A stretch of 64,000 bases of DNA. Origin: Chloroflexota bacterium (GTDB lineage: Bacteria > Chloroflexota > Chloroflexia > Chloroflexales > Roseiflexaceae). The stretch covers positions 1 to 64,000 of the forward strand of contig JAGWYG010000009.1 in the NCBI GenBank assembly GCA_018969485.1. Direction: 5' to 3'. Shown in pieces: positions 54,040 through 64,000 of the stretch. Under the pieces are notes generated by a model. The model ran no database searches. It had not been told where the DNA came from and saw only the letters and a list, made by a program, of their open reading frames with translations. The position numbers and the translations under genes were made by a program. Each line of letters starts with the position of its first letter. The first letter of the stretch is position 1.

Positions 54040-54251
54040 GCCATCCTACCACGAGATGCGCCGGTGCGGAACGCGGGTTCTGCCCGGGGCGCCGTCAACG
54101 TCAACGGTCCAGCGGATGCTGTCCGCGAGGAGCGCCCGACGGGATCGCCTGCATCACGGCCCGCACGTGCGACTGGCGCATCGGCCACGGCTGCGCTCGT
54201 ATGTATCGGCGTCGACCGATGCTGACGGCGCCCGGCTTCCCCCGTCGCGCA

Positions 54252-54280
54252 TCGACAGATCGCCGCCGTTCGGGTAGGAT
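54252..54280 (+). promoter_or_regulatory. Promoter of the GNAT-hydrolase pair
   Basis: TCGACA (54252-54257), 17-base spacer, TAGGAT (54275-54280), 36 bases before the GNAT start. Confidence 0.5.
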
Positions 54281-54316
54281 GGCGACAGCGGCGCCCGCAA
54301 CCATCGTGAGCGTGCA

Positions 54317-54916
54317 ATGTCCGATCTGCCCGACATCGATATCGCCATGTGGCACCCCGACCTCGCGCAGGCGCCCCGCGTCGCCGCGCCGCCCGGCTAC
54401 GCCATCCGCGGCTTCCGCGCCGGCGACGAGGATACCTGGGTGCTGCTCCAGTCGCACGACCCGTTCTTCGTGCCGACGCGGGCGACATTCGCCGCGGACA
54501 TGCCCGGCGACGCCGCCACCCTCGCGGAGCGCGTCCTGTTCCTGCTCGATCCCGCCAGCCGCGAGATCGGCACCATCACCGCGTGGCGCACCCGGTTCCG
54601 CGACGCCTGGATGGGGCAGATCCACTGGGTCGCGCTCGTCCCGGCCGTCCAGGGGCGCGGCCTGGGGCATGCGCTGCTCAGCGCCGGCTGCGCCCGCCTG
54701 CGGCACCTCGGCGAGCGCGAAGCCATGCTCGCCACCAACATCCGACGCGTCGCGGCGCTGGGGTTGTACCTGCGGGCTGGCTTCGTCCCGCAGCCGCAGA
54801 GCGCCGCCGAGCAGGCGGCCTGGCTGACGCTGCTGCCCCGCCTGCGCCTGCCCGCCGCGACGCACGGCGCCGTGGCTGACGCCTTGGCGTGCTGGTCCGA
54901 TGACAGGGAGGGTTGA
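54317..54916 (+). CDS. GNAT-family N-acetyltransferase
   Basis: 199 aa. GNAT core from about 28 (YAIRGFRAGDEDTW) with the acetyl-CoA loop VPAVQGRGLGHALLS (Q/RxxGxG/A) and NIRRVAALGLYLRAGFVPQP at the end of the fold; a C-terminal ~40 aa extension is not part of it. Acceptor substrate unknown. The hydrolase start follows its stop by 2 bases. Confidence 0.82.
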   Translation: MSDLPDIDIAMWHPDLAQAPRVAAPPGYAIRGFRAGDEDTWVLLQSHDPFFVPTRATFAADMPGDAATLAERVLFLLDPASREIGTITAWRTRFRDAWMGQIHWVALVPAVQGRGLGHALLSAGCARLRHLGEREAMLATNIRRVAALGLYLRAGFVPQPQSAAEQAAWLTLLPRLRLPAATHGAVADALACWSDDREG

Positions 54917-54918
54917 CG

Positions 54919-55695
54919 ATGACGCCGGTGATGCTGGCGCATGAGACGCACGGCAGCGGGCTGCCGCTGGTGCTCGTGCATGCCTACCCGCTCTCGCGCG
55001 CGATCTGGCGGCCGGTCGCCGCCGGGCTGTCCGGCGCGGCCCGGCTGGTGATGCCGGACCTGCGCGGCTTCGGGGCGAGCCCGGGCGGCCCGCAGCCCGC
55101 CACCTTCAGCGACTATGGCGATGACCTCGTGGCGCTGCTCGATCGGCTGGGCCTGGCGCGCGTCGTGCTGGCGGGCGTCTCGTTCGGCGGCTACATCGCG
55201 CTCGACCTGGTGCGGCGCCATCCCGGGCGCCTCGCGGGGCTGGTGCTGTCGAACACCCGCGCGACCGCCGACACGCCGGCAGCGGCGGCGGCGCGCGCGC
55301 AGCAGGCCACGCTGGCCGAGACCCACGGTGCAGCCGCGGTGGCCGAGCAGATGCTGCCGCGCCTGCTGCGCCCCGACGCGCCCGACGATCTGCGGCGCAT
55401 GGTGCGCCAGATCATCGCCGCCAACGATCCCGCCGCCATCGCGGCCGCCACGCGCGCGATGGCAGTGCGCCCGGACGCCACCGGGCTGCTCGGGCAGATC
55501 ACCGTCCCGACGCTGGTGATCGGCGCGACCGACGATCCGCTGATCGCGCCGGCCGACACGCTGGCGCTGCATCGCGCCATTCCCGACAGCACCCTGCTGA
55601 TCAGCCGCGCCGCCGGGCACCTCAGTTGCCTCGAGCAGCCCGCCGGCTGGTGTGCCGCCGTGGCAGCGCTGCTGCGGCGCGTCGCCGCCGGCTGA
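54919..55695 (+). CDS. Alpha/beta hydrolase
   Basis: 258 aa from ATG 54919, with GGGAGGG 6 bases upstream (a TTG two codons earlier abuts the site). Oxyanion-hole LVHAYPLSRAIW, nucleophile Ser in GVSFGGY, acid Asp in GATDDPL and His in AGHLSCLEQP complete the triad. Resembles beta-ketoadipate enol-lactonase and epoxide/ester hydrolase-like small enzymes. Cotranscribed with the GNAT gene. Confidence 0.85.
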   Translation: MTPVMLAHETHGSGLPLVLVHAYPLSRAIWRPVAAGLSGAARLVMPDLRGFGASPGGPQPATFSDYGDDLVALLDRLGLARVVLAGVSFGGYIALDLVRRHPGRLAGLVLSNTRATADTPAAAAARAQQATLAETHGAAAVAEQMLPRLLRPDAPDDLRRMVRQIIAANDPAAIAAATRAMAVRPDATGLLGQITVPTLVIGATDDPLIAPADTLALHRAIPDSTLLISRAAGHLSCLEQPAGWCAAVAALLRRVAAG

Positions 55696-55703
55696 GCCGC
55701 GGC

Positions 55704-56849
55704 TCAGTCGCTGCTGATCGCCTGGCGGATCGCCGTCGAGGAGAGGTCCACGCGGAACAGGCTCTCGGGCAGTTCGATGAACAGATCGTCGGCGCTCGCC
55801 GGGATCGGCAGATCGCGCATCGTCGAGAACGTGTCGCCGCGCAGCCGCCCCGCGACCAGAAACCGGCCACCATGCGCGCGCACCACCGCGAAGGCCGCGT
55901 CGCGACCAGCCGCACCGCCATAGTAGCGCGGCTCGACCAGCCGCGCCGCCGTGTCGTAGCCCACGACGAACACGCAATCGGGGAACAACCGCGCCTTGTC
56001 GACGAACAGCGCCGCCCGCGACAGCACGACCGGGAAGCGGAAGGCGAATTGCTCGACCCGCCGTTCGATGGTGGCATAGTCGAGCGGCGGCTTGTCGGCA
56101 TTCAGCACCGGTAGCTCGAAATGGACCGGTTTGCCCAGCAGGACTGCGGCGGCGTGCGCCATCCGCTCGTGACCGGTATGCAGCGGATTGAAGGAACCCG
56201 AGACCAGCGCATGCGGCTGCGGCCGGGGATCGGCGATCGAGCCATCGCTCGCGATCACCACGTAGCCCTGCTGGCCTTCGAGCAGCATGGCGATCGGGTC
56301 GGGGGCAGCGACGACGCGCTCCTCGAGCTGTTCGCCGTCGGCGAGCTCCAGCGGCACCTCGAGCGACAGCCCGCCGGCGCGCGCCAGCGCATGCAGGATC
56401 ATCAGGCTCACCAGCCGCTCCTCGGCATGGCGGTCGCGCTGCCCCTTGACGAGCGTCAGGCCCGACAGCCGCACCTCGTGGCTGTCCTGCACCGCGATCC
56501 AGCAGCCATGATCGCCGCGCTTGGCGCGATCGGTGGCGATGGTGGCCGTGCAGCCGATGCCCAGGCAGCGCGTCCCGCCGCCCGTCAGCCGCATCGCCCG
56601 GCGATACGCCCGCGAGGCCATCGCCGTCGCCGTCTCGGGCGAGACGTATTTCTCCGGCACCCGGCCGATCAGTTCGGCGAGCGCCTGCGGTGAATATCGG
56701 TCGGATGCCTCGACGACGGTGCGCGATGATCCGGCGACGTGATGCAACCAGTACAGCGCCAGGCTACCGGCGCCGGCGAATTCGAGGACGAGCTTCACCG
56801 GCAGATGGTGTATGCGCTCGACCAGCGTGTCGATGGCTGTCTCGTTCAT
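55704..56849 (-). CDS. CinA-like amidohydrolase fused to a NMN/NaMN-type nucleotidyltransferase
   Basis: 381 aa from ATG 56849. Residues 1 to about 165 resemble the CinA C-terminal domain (nicotinamide-nucleotide amidase): LVLEFAGAGSLALYWL, SPETATAMASRAYRRA and GIGCTATIATDRAKRG. From about 215 a nucleotidyltransferase follows, with SGSFNPLHTGH (HxGH-type motif) and a C-terminal SSTAIR. The arrangement suggests channelling from NMN to NaMN to NaAD in pyridine salvage; a phosphopantetheine or FAD-type nucleotidyltransferase cannot be excluded. Diverges from ettA. The binding site is weak. Confidence 0.75.
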   Translation of the reverse strand: MNETAIDTLVERIHHLPVKLVLEFAGAGSLALYWLHHVAGSSRTVVEASDRYSPQALAELIGRVPEKYVSPETATAMASRAYRRAMRLTGGGTRCLGIGCTATIATDRAKRGDHGCWIAVQDSHEVRLSGLTLVKGQRDRHAEERLVSLMILHALARAGGLSLEVPLELADGEQLEERVVAAPDPIAMLLEGQQGYVVIASDGSIADPRPQPHALVSGSFNPLHTGHERMAHAAAVLLGKPVHFELPVLNADKPPLDYATIERRVEQFAFRFPVVLSRAALFVDKARLFPDCVFVVGYDTAARLVEPRYYGGAAGRDAAFAVVRAHGGRFLVAGRLRGDTFSTMRDLPIPASADDLFIELPESLFRVDLSSTAIRQAISSD

Positions 56850-56934
56850 TGCCGCCTGTGTCGGTATCGGTGGACGCGCCGCGAGCGCCCCGGCGCATGT
56901 GTGCCGACGCGGCCGCCGCTGCTCATGAGGGCGA

Positions 56935-56962
56935 ATTATACCATGCCCGCGCGACGGGGCAA
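56935..56962 (-). promoter_or_regulatory. Promoter of the CinA/nucleotidyltransferase gene
   Basis: Reading leftward: TTGCCC (56957-56962), 16 bases, TATAAT (56935-56940, perfect). About 85 bases before the ATG. Confidence 0.55.
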
Positions 56963-56984
56963 CCGTGCCCCGCGGCATGTGGCA

Positions 56985-57013
56985 TTGACGCGCCACGCCC
57001 TGGCATGTAGCAT
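56985..57013 (+). promoter_or_regulatory. Promoter of ettA
   Basis: TTGACG (56985-56990), 17 bases, TAGCAT (57008-57013), 38 bases before the GTG start. It is back-to-back with the leftward promoter at 56935-56962. Confidence 0.55.
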
Positions 57014-57050
57014 AGGGAGACATCGATCCACTGAACGAGAGGATGATCCT

Positions 57051-58718
<1,668 letters not shown>

Positions 58719-58728
58719 GATGCGCTGT

Positions 58729-58767
58729 GCGCGGCGTGGGGTGTCGCCGGCACGCCCCACGCCGCGC
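58729..58767 (+). terminator. Terminator of ettA
   Basis: A perfect 13-bp inverted repeat (58729-58741 with 58755-58767) with a 13-base loop, 10 bases after the ettA stop. No T-run. Confidence 0.6.
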
Positions 58768-58818
58768 CGCCGCAGTGTAGAATGGTGGCGACGCGCTTCG
58801 GACGAGAGGAGCTGAGCG

Positions 58819-59325
58819 ATGACCGAGCACGAACGGCGCGCTGCCGCAGAGACCCCGGAGCACATCCGCTGCGCGCTGATCACCGTGAGCGACACCCGCA
58901 CCGCCGCCACCGACACGAGTGGCCAGGCGATGCGCGCGATACTCGAGCAGCACGGCCACGCCGTCGTCGCGCAGCAGATCGTGCGCGACGAGATCGCGCA
59001 GATCACCGACGCCATCCGGGCCGCCGCGGCGCACTGCGACGTCATCATCACCAGCGGGGGCACCGGCATCACCCGCCGCGACAGCACCTACGAGGCGGTG
59101 CAGCAGTTGCTCGCGAAGGAACTCCCGGGCTTCGGCGAGCTGTTCCGCATGCTGTCATACCACGAGATCGGCGCAGCGGCAATGCTCTCCCGCGCCACTG
59201 CCGGCGTCTTCGGCGGCAGCATCGTGTTCTGCCTGCCCGGCTCCACCAACGCGGTGCGCCTGGCGCTCGAGCGCCTGATCGTGCCACAGATGCGCCATCT
59301 CGTCTGGGAGCTGCTGCGCCAGTGA
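58819..59325 (+). CDS. MogA/MoaB-type molybdopterin biosynthesis protein
   Basis: 168 aa. CALITVSDTRTAATDTSG at the N-terminus and the molybdopterin-binding VIITSGGTGITRRD with ELFRMLSYHEIG identify the MoaB/MogA fold. It adenylylates molybdopterin. Length and the final VFCLPGSTNAVRLALE favour MoaB. A leftover -10 (TAGAAT at 58778-58783) precedes it without a clear -35; GAGGAG lies before the ATG. Confidence 0.88.
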   Translation: MTEHERRAAAETPEHIRCALITVSDTRTAATDTSGQAMRAILEQHGHAVVAQQIVRDEIAQITDAIRAAAAHCDVIITSGGTGITRRDSTYEAVQQLLAKELPGFGELFRMLSYHEIGAAAMLSRATAGVFGGSIVFCLPGSTNAVRLALERLIVPQMRHLVWELLRQ

Positions 59326-59349
59326 GCGCTGACCATTGCGGAGGGGCAC

Positions 59350-59562
59350 ATGCTGCGTCGCATCGTCGTGACGCCCATTCGATTCTACCAGCGCTTCATC
59401 TCGCCGATGCTGCCGCCGAGCTGTATCTACACGCCCACCTGCTCGCACTACGCTGCCCAGGCGATCGAGCGCCACGGCGTCCTGCGCGGCATCTGGCTGG
59501 GCATCCGCCGCATCGCACGCTGTCATCCGTGGGCGCGCGGCGGCCACGATCCCGTGCCATGA
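59350..59562 (+). CDS. yidD: Membrane protein insertion efficiency factor YidD
   Basis: 70 aa. [20 protein letters not shown] and [13 protein letters not shown] with three conserved cysteines, and [13 protein letters not shown] at the end, are the YidD signature. It assists YidC insertase at the inner face of the membrane. The usual neighbours (rpmH, rnpA, yidC) are absent here. GGAGGGG precedes the ATG. Confidence 0.92.
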   Translation: MLRRIVVTPIRFYQRFISPMLPPSCIYTPTCSHYAAQAIERHGVLRGIWLGIRRIARCHPWARGGHDPVP

Positions 59563-59580
59563 TCCATCGACGAGGCCACG

Positions 59581-60273
59581 ATGAGCATCCCCGCCACACC
59601 CGCACACATCCTGATCGTCGAAGATGAGCCGGAGATCGCCGGCTATCTGCGCCGTGGCCTGGCATTCGAAGGGTTCAGCGTCCAGGTGGCGGCCGACGGC
59701 CACGCCGCCATCGCCGCCGCGCGCGACCGCACGCCCGATCTGGTCGTGCTCGATGTCATGCTGCCGGGCATCGATGGGCTCGAAGTCGCACGCCGCCTGC
59801 GTGGCGCGTCCAGCGTGCCGATCATCATGCTCACCGCGCGCGACGCCGTGCCCGACCGGGTGGCCGGGCTCGACGCCGGCGCCGATGACTATCTGGTCAA
59901 GCCGTTCGCCTTCGAGGAACTGCTGGCGCGCATCCGCGTCCAGCTACGCCGCCAGCGCAGCGAGCCGGCCACCATGCTGCGCTTCGGCCCGCTGAGTATC
60001 GATACCGGCGCCCATGAGGTGCATATCGGCGAGCGACGCATCGAACTGACCGCCAAAGAGTACGACTTGCTCGAGTTGTTCCTGCGCCACCCTAATCACG
60101 TCCTCACCCGCGATGTCATCTTCGATCGCGTCTGGGGCTACGATTTCGGCGGCGAGAGCAACATCATCGAGGTGTACGTCCGATACCTGCGGCAGAAGCT
60201 CGAGGCCGCCGGCGAACCGCGCCTCATCCACACGCTGCGCGGCGTCGGCTATATTCTGCGCGAGGAGCCCTGA
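59581..60273 (+). CDS. OmpR-family response regulator (orphan)
   Basis: 230 aa. Receiver domain with acidic pair Glu14-Asp15, phospho-acceptor Asp58, Thr85 and Lys107; winged-helix DNA-binding domain from about 130 with [17 protein letters not shown] and [11 protein letters not shown]. Closest to MprA/PrrA-like regulators. No histidine kinase follows; the next genes are on the other strand, so its partner is elsewhere. GAGG lies before the ATG. Confidence 0.92.
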   Translation: MSIPATPAHILIVEDEPEIAGYLRRGLAFEGFSVQVAADGHAAIAAARDRTPDLVVLDVMLPGIDGLEVARRLRGASSVPIIMLTARDAVPDRVAGLDAGADDYLVKPFAFEELLARIRVQLRRQRSEPATMLRFGPLSIDTGAHEVHIGERRIELTAKEYDLLELFLRHPNHVLTRDVIFDRVWGYDFGGESNIIEVYVRYLRQKLEAAGEPRLIHTLRGVGYILREEP

Positions 60274-60301
60274 CGCGCGACCGGGCGGGCAGCGCATGCC
60301 G

Positions 60302-60856
60302 TCAGCGCCGCCGGGCTTTCTTGCCGTTGGGCGTGCGGCGGCGCCCGTCCTGCGCGTCTGCGGGCTTGCGCGCACCCTGCACCGCGCCGACCAGCAGCGT
60401 CGCCGCGGCCAGCAGCAGCACGCCCGGCACCCAGAGCTTCGTCAGCGCCACCACGCCGATGCCGACCGTCCAGATCCCGGCGATCGCCGTGGCCTTCCAG
60501 CGGCCCAGGGCGGCCGTGCGCGCGACCACGAACGCTCCGACGACGAACATGATGCCGGGCCACCAGAACCGGGTGAATGCCAGCACGGCCAGGCCGACCA
60601 GCAATCCCGCCACCATCAGGCGGTCACCGGCGATGGTGAGCCGTGGCGGCTCCGGGGCGCGCGGCTCAATGGCACACGCATGATCGCGCGCGCCGGGTTC
60701 GTCGAGCATCACGCCGCAGCGCGGGCACGGTGCGGCGATGCGGATGGTGGCCGCTGTCGCGACCGGCGGCGCCGCCATGCGGCTCGCCCGGCCACACTCG
60801 ATGCAGAAACGCGCCTCGGGCGGCAGCGCCACGCCACAGTCCCCACAGCGATCCAT
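60302..60856 (-). CDS. Zinc-ribbon membrane protein of unknown function
   Basis: 184 aa from ATG 60856 (GGAGGG 4 bases upstream). N-terminal zinc ribbon with CGDCG...CIECG, a second CPRCG...HAC pair (about 42-60), then four predicted membrane helices (about 75-160) and a basic tail. The lone second Cys pair ends in His-Ala-Cys, so it may also bind zinc. Function unknown; it lies 25 bases after ctaA and is likely cotranscribed. Confidence 0.65.
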   Translation of the reverse strand: MDRCGDCGVALPPEARFCIECGRASRMAAPPVATAATIRIAAPCPRCGVMLDEPGARDHACAIEPRAPEPPRLTIAGDRLMVAGLLVGLAVLAFTRFWWPGIMFVVGAFVVARTAALGRWKATAIAGIWTVGIGVVALTKLWVPGVLLLAAATLLVGAVQGARKPADAQDGRRRTPNGKKARRR

Positions 60857-60881
60857 CACACCCTCCACGCGCCGCCGACGT

Positions 60882-61841
60882 TCAGCGGCGCGACCACGCC
60901 GCGTCGGGCGCGGTGGCGGGCGCGCGCGCACCGCTCGCCGACGGCTGCGCCAGCACCGCCGCGCCGAGCAGCACCAGCAGGATCCACACGAGGTCGGCGA
61001 GCAGCAGGTGGACCAACTGCATCCACACTGGCGCCGCGAGCCAGACGTTGACGCCGCCGATGATCAGCTGCACCACATACAGCACGCTCAGCCCGAGCGC
61101 CAGCCGGCGGGTGTCGCCGGTCGGCGCCGCGCTGTGGATCGACCAGGCCAGCACGACGGTATAGCAGCCCGCCAGCACCGCGATCAGCGGGTGGAGCACC
61201 CGCAGTTGGATCAGCGTCTGCGCGAACGGCGACAGGTTCTGGTGCAGGCCCTGGCGCAGCTCCTCGACGGGGAAGAGCGTGTCGCCGAGCGCCGTGATCG
61301 CACCGCTCATGCCCACGAACAGCAGCGCCACCGCGGCGATCAGCAACTGCCCGATGCGGCGCCGGTCGGGGTTCGGCCGGGGCGCCGGCGCCCCGGCCGA
61401 CCACCACGCGGTCAGCGACATGGCACCGACGAGCAGGAAGGTGTTGGCCAGATGCAATGCCATCGAGACGGCCCGCGTCAGCGATGCGTTGTGGGCGACC
61501 AACTCGAACAGCACCAGGGCGGCGCCGAGCAGCGCCTCGATGATCATGAAGACGACCGAGGCGCCAGCGCCCCGACGGACGATATGGCCGGCGCTGAACG
61601 CGCGCCGCGCCCAGACGTACATCACCACCACCCCGATCAGCGCGATGCCGCTGGTGATCCGGTGGGTGAACTCGACGAGCGTCTCGACTTCGGGGGCCCG
61701 CGGGATGACCTCGCCGTTGCAGAGTGGCCAGTGGCTGCCACAGCCTGCCCCCGAACCGGTCGCCCGCACCAGCGCACCCCACAGGATGACCAGCAGGGTG
61801 TAGCCGAGGATGCCCCAGGCAAAACGAGTGAAACGTGACAT
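60882..61841 (-). CDS. ctaA: Heme A synthase (CtaA/COX15)
   Basis: 319 aa from ATG 61841 (GGAGG 5-6 bases upstream). Eight membrane helices. The extracellular Cys pair CGSHWPLCNG and the heme-binding His in EFTHRITSG, ALHLANTF, HPLIAVLAG and HLLLADLVW are present. It oxidises heme O to heme A for aa3-type cytochrome oxidase; so the organism probably respires oxygen. ctaB and cox genes are not adjacent. Confidence 0.9.
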   Translation of the reverse strand: MSRFTRFAWGILGYTLLVILWGALVRATGSGAGCGSHWPLCNGEVIPRAPEVETLVEFTHRITSGIALIGVVVMYVWARRAFSAGHIVRRGAGASVVFMIIEALLGAALVLFELVAHNASLTRAVSMALHLANTFLLVGAMSLTAWWSAGAPAPRPNPDRRRIGQLLIAAVALLFVGMSGAITALGDTLFPVEELRQGLHQNLSPFAQTLIQLRVLHPLIAVLAGCYTVVLAWSIHSAAPTGDTRRLALGLSVLYVVQLIIGGVNVWLAAPVWMQLVHLLLADLVWILLVLLGAAVLAQPSASGARAPATAPDAAWSRR

Positions 61842-61960
61842 GACGACCTCCAGCGAATCCTCACCCGGCATTCTACCCGATTTCGTGGCGTTGTGGCGTG
61901 GCGCGGCCGGGTCGCTGTGGCGCTGCCACTCCCCGGCGGCGAGTGCCGTCGATGGCGCTG

Positions 61961-61969
61961 TGGTATACT
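61961..61969 (+). promoter_or_regulatory. Extended -10 promoter of ppk1
   Basis: TGGTATACT, an extended -10 without a clear -35, 38 bases before the ppk1 ATG. Identical 9-mer to that upstream of the glycosyltransferase pair (22452-22460, minus strand). Confidence 0.5.
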
Positions 61970-62006
61970 GGCATCAGGCAAGCGCGCGACCATGGGAGCG
62001 ACGGCC

Positions 62007-64000
62007 ATGTCTGACGACGGGTCTCCAGCGGCGCCTGGCGTATCGGGGGATGATTCAGCGGGCCGGTACTTCAATCGCGAGCTCAGCTGGCTCGAGTTCA
62101 ACCGGCGCGTGCTCGAAGAAGCGATGGACCAGCGGCATCCGCTGCTCGAGCGGGTCAAGTTCCTCGCCATCTTCAGCGCCAACCTCGATGAATTTTTCAT
62201 GATCCGGGTCGCCGGCATTCGCCAGCAGATCGCCGCCGGTGTGACGAGCCGCTCGGCCGACGGATTGTTGCCCGGCGAGCAACTCGCCGCCATCCGGCGC
62301 GGCGTCGCGCCGCTGATCGCGCAGCAGCGCGCCTGCTGGCGCGACGACATCCACCCACGACTGCGGCGCGAGGGCGTCTTCGTCCTCGACTACGACGAGC
62401 TCGACCAGCAGCAGCGCCGATTCTGCCGCGACTACTTCGCCCGCGAAGTCTTTCCGGTCCTCACCCCGCTGGCGTTCGATCCGGCGCACCCCTTTCCGCA
62501 CATCTCGAACCTCAGCCTCAACCTCGCCGTCGTCATCCGCGACCCCGAGGAGGGCGAGGTCTTCGCGCGCATCAAGGTTCCCGGCGTCCTGCCGCGCCTG
62601 GTCGCCATTCCCACCGGCGAACCTGCCGACGCCGAGCGTATTCCTGCCGAGCGGCGCCATAGCTTCGTCTGGCTCGAGCAAATCATCGCCCACAACCTCG
62701 AGGCGCTGTTTCCCGGCGAGCAGATCGTCGAGTCGCACGTCTTCCGCATCACGCGCAACGCCGACGTCGAGATCCAGGAGGAAGAGGCCGCCGATCTGCT
62801 GCGTACCATCGAGGCCGGCGTCCGGCAGCGCCGCTTCGGCAATGTCGTGCGGCTGGTCGTCAACCATGCCATGCCCCCCGCGCTGCGCGAATTGCTGGTC
62901 GTCAACCTCAAGCTGCACGTCGATGACGTCTACGAGGTGCACGGCCCGCTCGGGTTGTCCTCGGTGATGGCGCTGCTGCGGATTCCACGCCCGGACCTAC
63001 AGGATCCGCCGCACTATCCGGTGCGTCCGCCGGCGTTGCGCCATGCCCGCAGCGCCGCCGAATACTTCTCGGCCATCCGGCAGCAGGATGTCCTGCTGCA
63101 TCACCCATTCGACTCCTTCGAGCCACTGGTCGAGCTCATCGAGGCCGCCGCCGAAGATCCGGATGTCCTGGCGCTCAAGCAGACGCTGTACCGCGTCGGC
63201 AGCAACTCGCCGATCGTCAAGGCGCTGATGCGCGCCCGCGAGCAGGACAAGCAGGTGACGGTGCTGGTCGAGCTCAAGGCGCGTTTCGACGAAGAGAACA
63301 ACATCACCTGGGCGCGCGCGCTCGAGCGGGCCGGCGTGCATGTCGTCTACGGGCTCGTCGGGCTGAAGACCCACGCCAAACTGGCGCTGGTCGTCCGGCG
63401 CGAGCATGACGGGCTGCGGCGCTACGTGCACGTCGGCACCGGCAACTACAACGCGACCACCGCGCGGGTCTACACCGATCTGGGCGTGCTGACCTGCGAT
63501 CCCGATGTCGGAGCCGATGTCTCCGATCTGTTCAATTTCCTGACCGGATACTCGCGGCAGCGCAGCTATCGGCGGCTGCTGGTCGCCCCAGTGAGCCTGC
63601 GTAGCGGCCTCGTGCAGCTGATCGAGCGCGAGATCGCGCATGCGCGCGCCGGTCGCGGCGGCAGGCTCACGTTCAAGTTCAACTCGCTGGTCGATCCGGC
63701 GATGACCGACCTGCTCTACCGCGCATCGCAGGCGGGGGTGGATGTCGCGCTGAACATCCGCGGCATCTGCTGCCTGCGGCCGGGGGTTCCCGGTCTGAGC
63801 GAACGCATCACGGTGCGCAGCATCGTCGGCCGCTATCTCGAGCACAGCCGCATCTATGCCTTTCACAACGCGGGTGATCCCGAGATCTACATCGGCAGTG
63901 CCGACCTGATGCAGCGCAACCTCGACCGACGGGTCGAGGCGCTGATTCCGCTGCGCGATCCGGCGCTGATCGCGCAGGTCGGGCGGCTGCTCGACGTGTA
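62007..64000 (+). CDS. ppk1: Polyphosphate kinase 1, 3' end cut by the window
   Basis: 664 codons are present and the frame is still open at the end. ATG 62007 has GGGAG upstream; an in-frame ATG at 61992 is also possible. N-terminal YFNRELSWLEFNRRVLEEA, then the kinase core: LKTHAKLALVVRRE with the autophosphorylated His, HVGTGNYNATTARVYTDLG, and the second His region RYLEHSRIYAFHN with IGSADLMQRNLDRRVE. It reversibly makes polyphosphate from ATP and usually sits at the membrane. About 20-70 residues should remain beyond the window. Confidence 0.95.
   Translation, partial: MSDDGSPAAPGVSGDDSAGRYFNRELSWLEFNRRVLEEAMDQRHPLLERVKFLAIFSANLDEFFMIRVAGIRQQIAAGVTSRSADGLLPGEQLAAIRRGVAPLIAQQRACWRDDIHPRLRREGVFVLDYDELDQQQRRFCRDYFAREVFPVLTPLAFDPAHPFPHISNLSLNLAVVIRDPEEGEVFARIKVPGVLPRLVAIPTGEPADAERIPAERRHSFVWLEQIIAHNLEALFPGEQIVESHVFRITRNADVEIQEEEAADLLRTIEAGVRQRRFGNVVRLVVNHAMPPALRELLVVNLKLHVDDVYEVHGPLGLSSVMALLRIPRPDLQDPPHYPVRPPALRHARSAAEYFSAIRQQDVLLHHPFDSFEPLVELIEAAAEDPDVLALKQTLYRVGSNSPIVKALMRAREQDKQVTVLVELKARFDEENNITWARALERAGVHVVYGLVGLKTHAKLALVVRREHDGLRRYVHVGTGNYNATTARVYTDLGVLTCDPDVGADVSDLFNFLTGYSRQRSYRRLLVAPVSLRSGLVQLIEREIAHARAGRGGRLTFKFNSLVDPAMTDLLYRASQAGVDVALNIRGICCLRPGVPGLSERITVRSIVGRYLEHSRIYAFHNAGDPEIYIGSADLMQRNLDRRVEALIPLRDPALIAQVGRLLDV

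Overview
This is a GC-rich bacterial chromosome segment with dense coding, short gaps and ribosome binding sites close to GGAGG. The most likely source is Chloroflexota, probably class Chloroflexia. The L,D-transpeptidase has the tandem 'FGxPIS ... QYFERAR' repeats common in that phylum, and the housekeeping set fits: K+-independent H+-pyrophosphatase, single long Rel, CtaA, PPK1, EttA. This is an inference from protein character; no rRNA or tRNA gene was seen.

Layout. (1) 166-12619: one rightward 11-gene catabolic operon behind a perfect TTGACA/TATAAT promoter and a FadR-type palindrome. It encodes an HpaI-type aldolase, an SDR, an enolase-superfamily dehydratase, a hydroxyacid dehydrogenase, two cytoplasmic beta-propeller hydrolase-like proteins, a class V aminotransferase, an FMN hydroxyacid oxidase, a Gfo/Idh dehydrogenase and a DAO-type flavoprotein, and no transporter. 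(2) 12752-15717: a possible contractile-injection-system cargo protein and a ferritin-like dimetal protein. (3) 15878-30182: mostly leftward housekeeping genes (hppA, gatA, two cell-surface glycan genes, DUF2085, rel with an L,D-transpeptidase), plus plsC-like, rpiA and hemW rightward. (4) 30649-42561: a second catabolic block with its own SorC-family regulator. It is bounded on the left by a fragment of a ROK kinase gene. Three places carry the same paired operator (two 12-bp GTGCAATTGCAC-type boxes, 19 bp apart). Genes: zinc alcohol dehydrogenase, ribulose-phosphate-epimerase-like barrel, Gfo/Idh, GMC oxidoreductase, GlcG-like, ROK kinase, then a lipoyl E2 and a fused E1 alpha-beta of a 2-oxoacid (or acetoin-type) dehydrogenase complex. 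(5) 42562-47730: trpB, lemA and two DUF3137 paralogues, flanked by copies of a GC-rich dispersed repeat and a dead REP-associated tyrosine transposase gene. (6) 47731-64000: UMF1-type MFS transporter, sfsA, enoyl-CoA hydratase, lipid kinase, a phosphoesterase-galT group with 4-nt overlaps, GNAT and alpha/beta hydrolase, a CinA-like/nucleotidyltransferase fusion diverging from ettA, moaB-like, yidD, an orphan response regulator, ctaA, and the 5' two thirds or more of ppk1, cut by the window end.

How it works together. The two catabolic blocks look like two independent sugar or sugar-acid pathways, each under a dedicated repressor. In the first, dehydration by the enolase-superfamily enzyme followed by retro-aldol cleavage would give pyruvate plus an aldehyde. 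In the second, successive oxidations and an epimerisation would give a 2-oxo acid or diketone that the dehydrogenase complex converts to an acyl-CoA. Neither block matches a pathway I can name. The most interesting items are these two operons, the fixed-register SorC operators, the possible injected cargo protein, and the decayed transposase with its repeat family.
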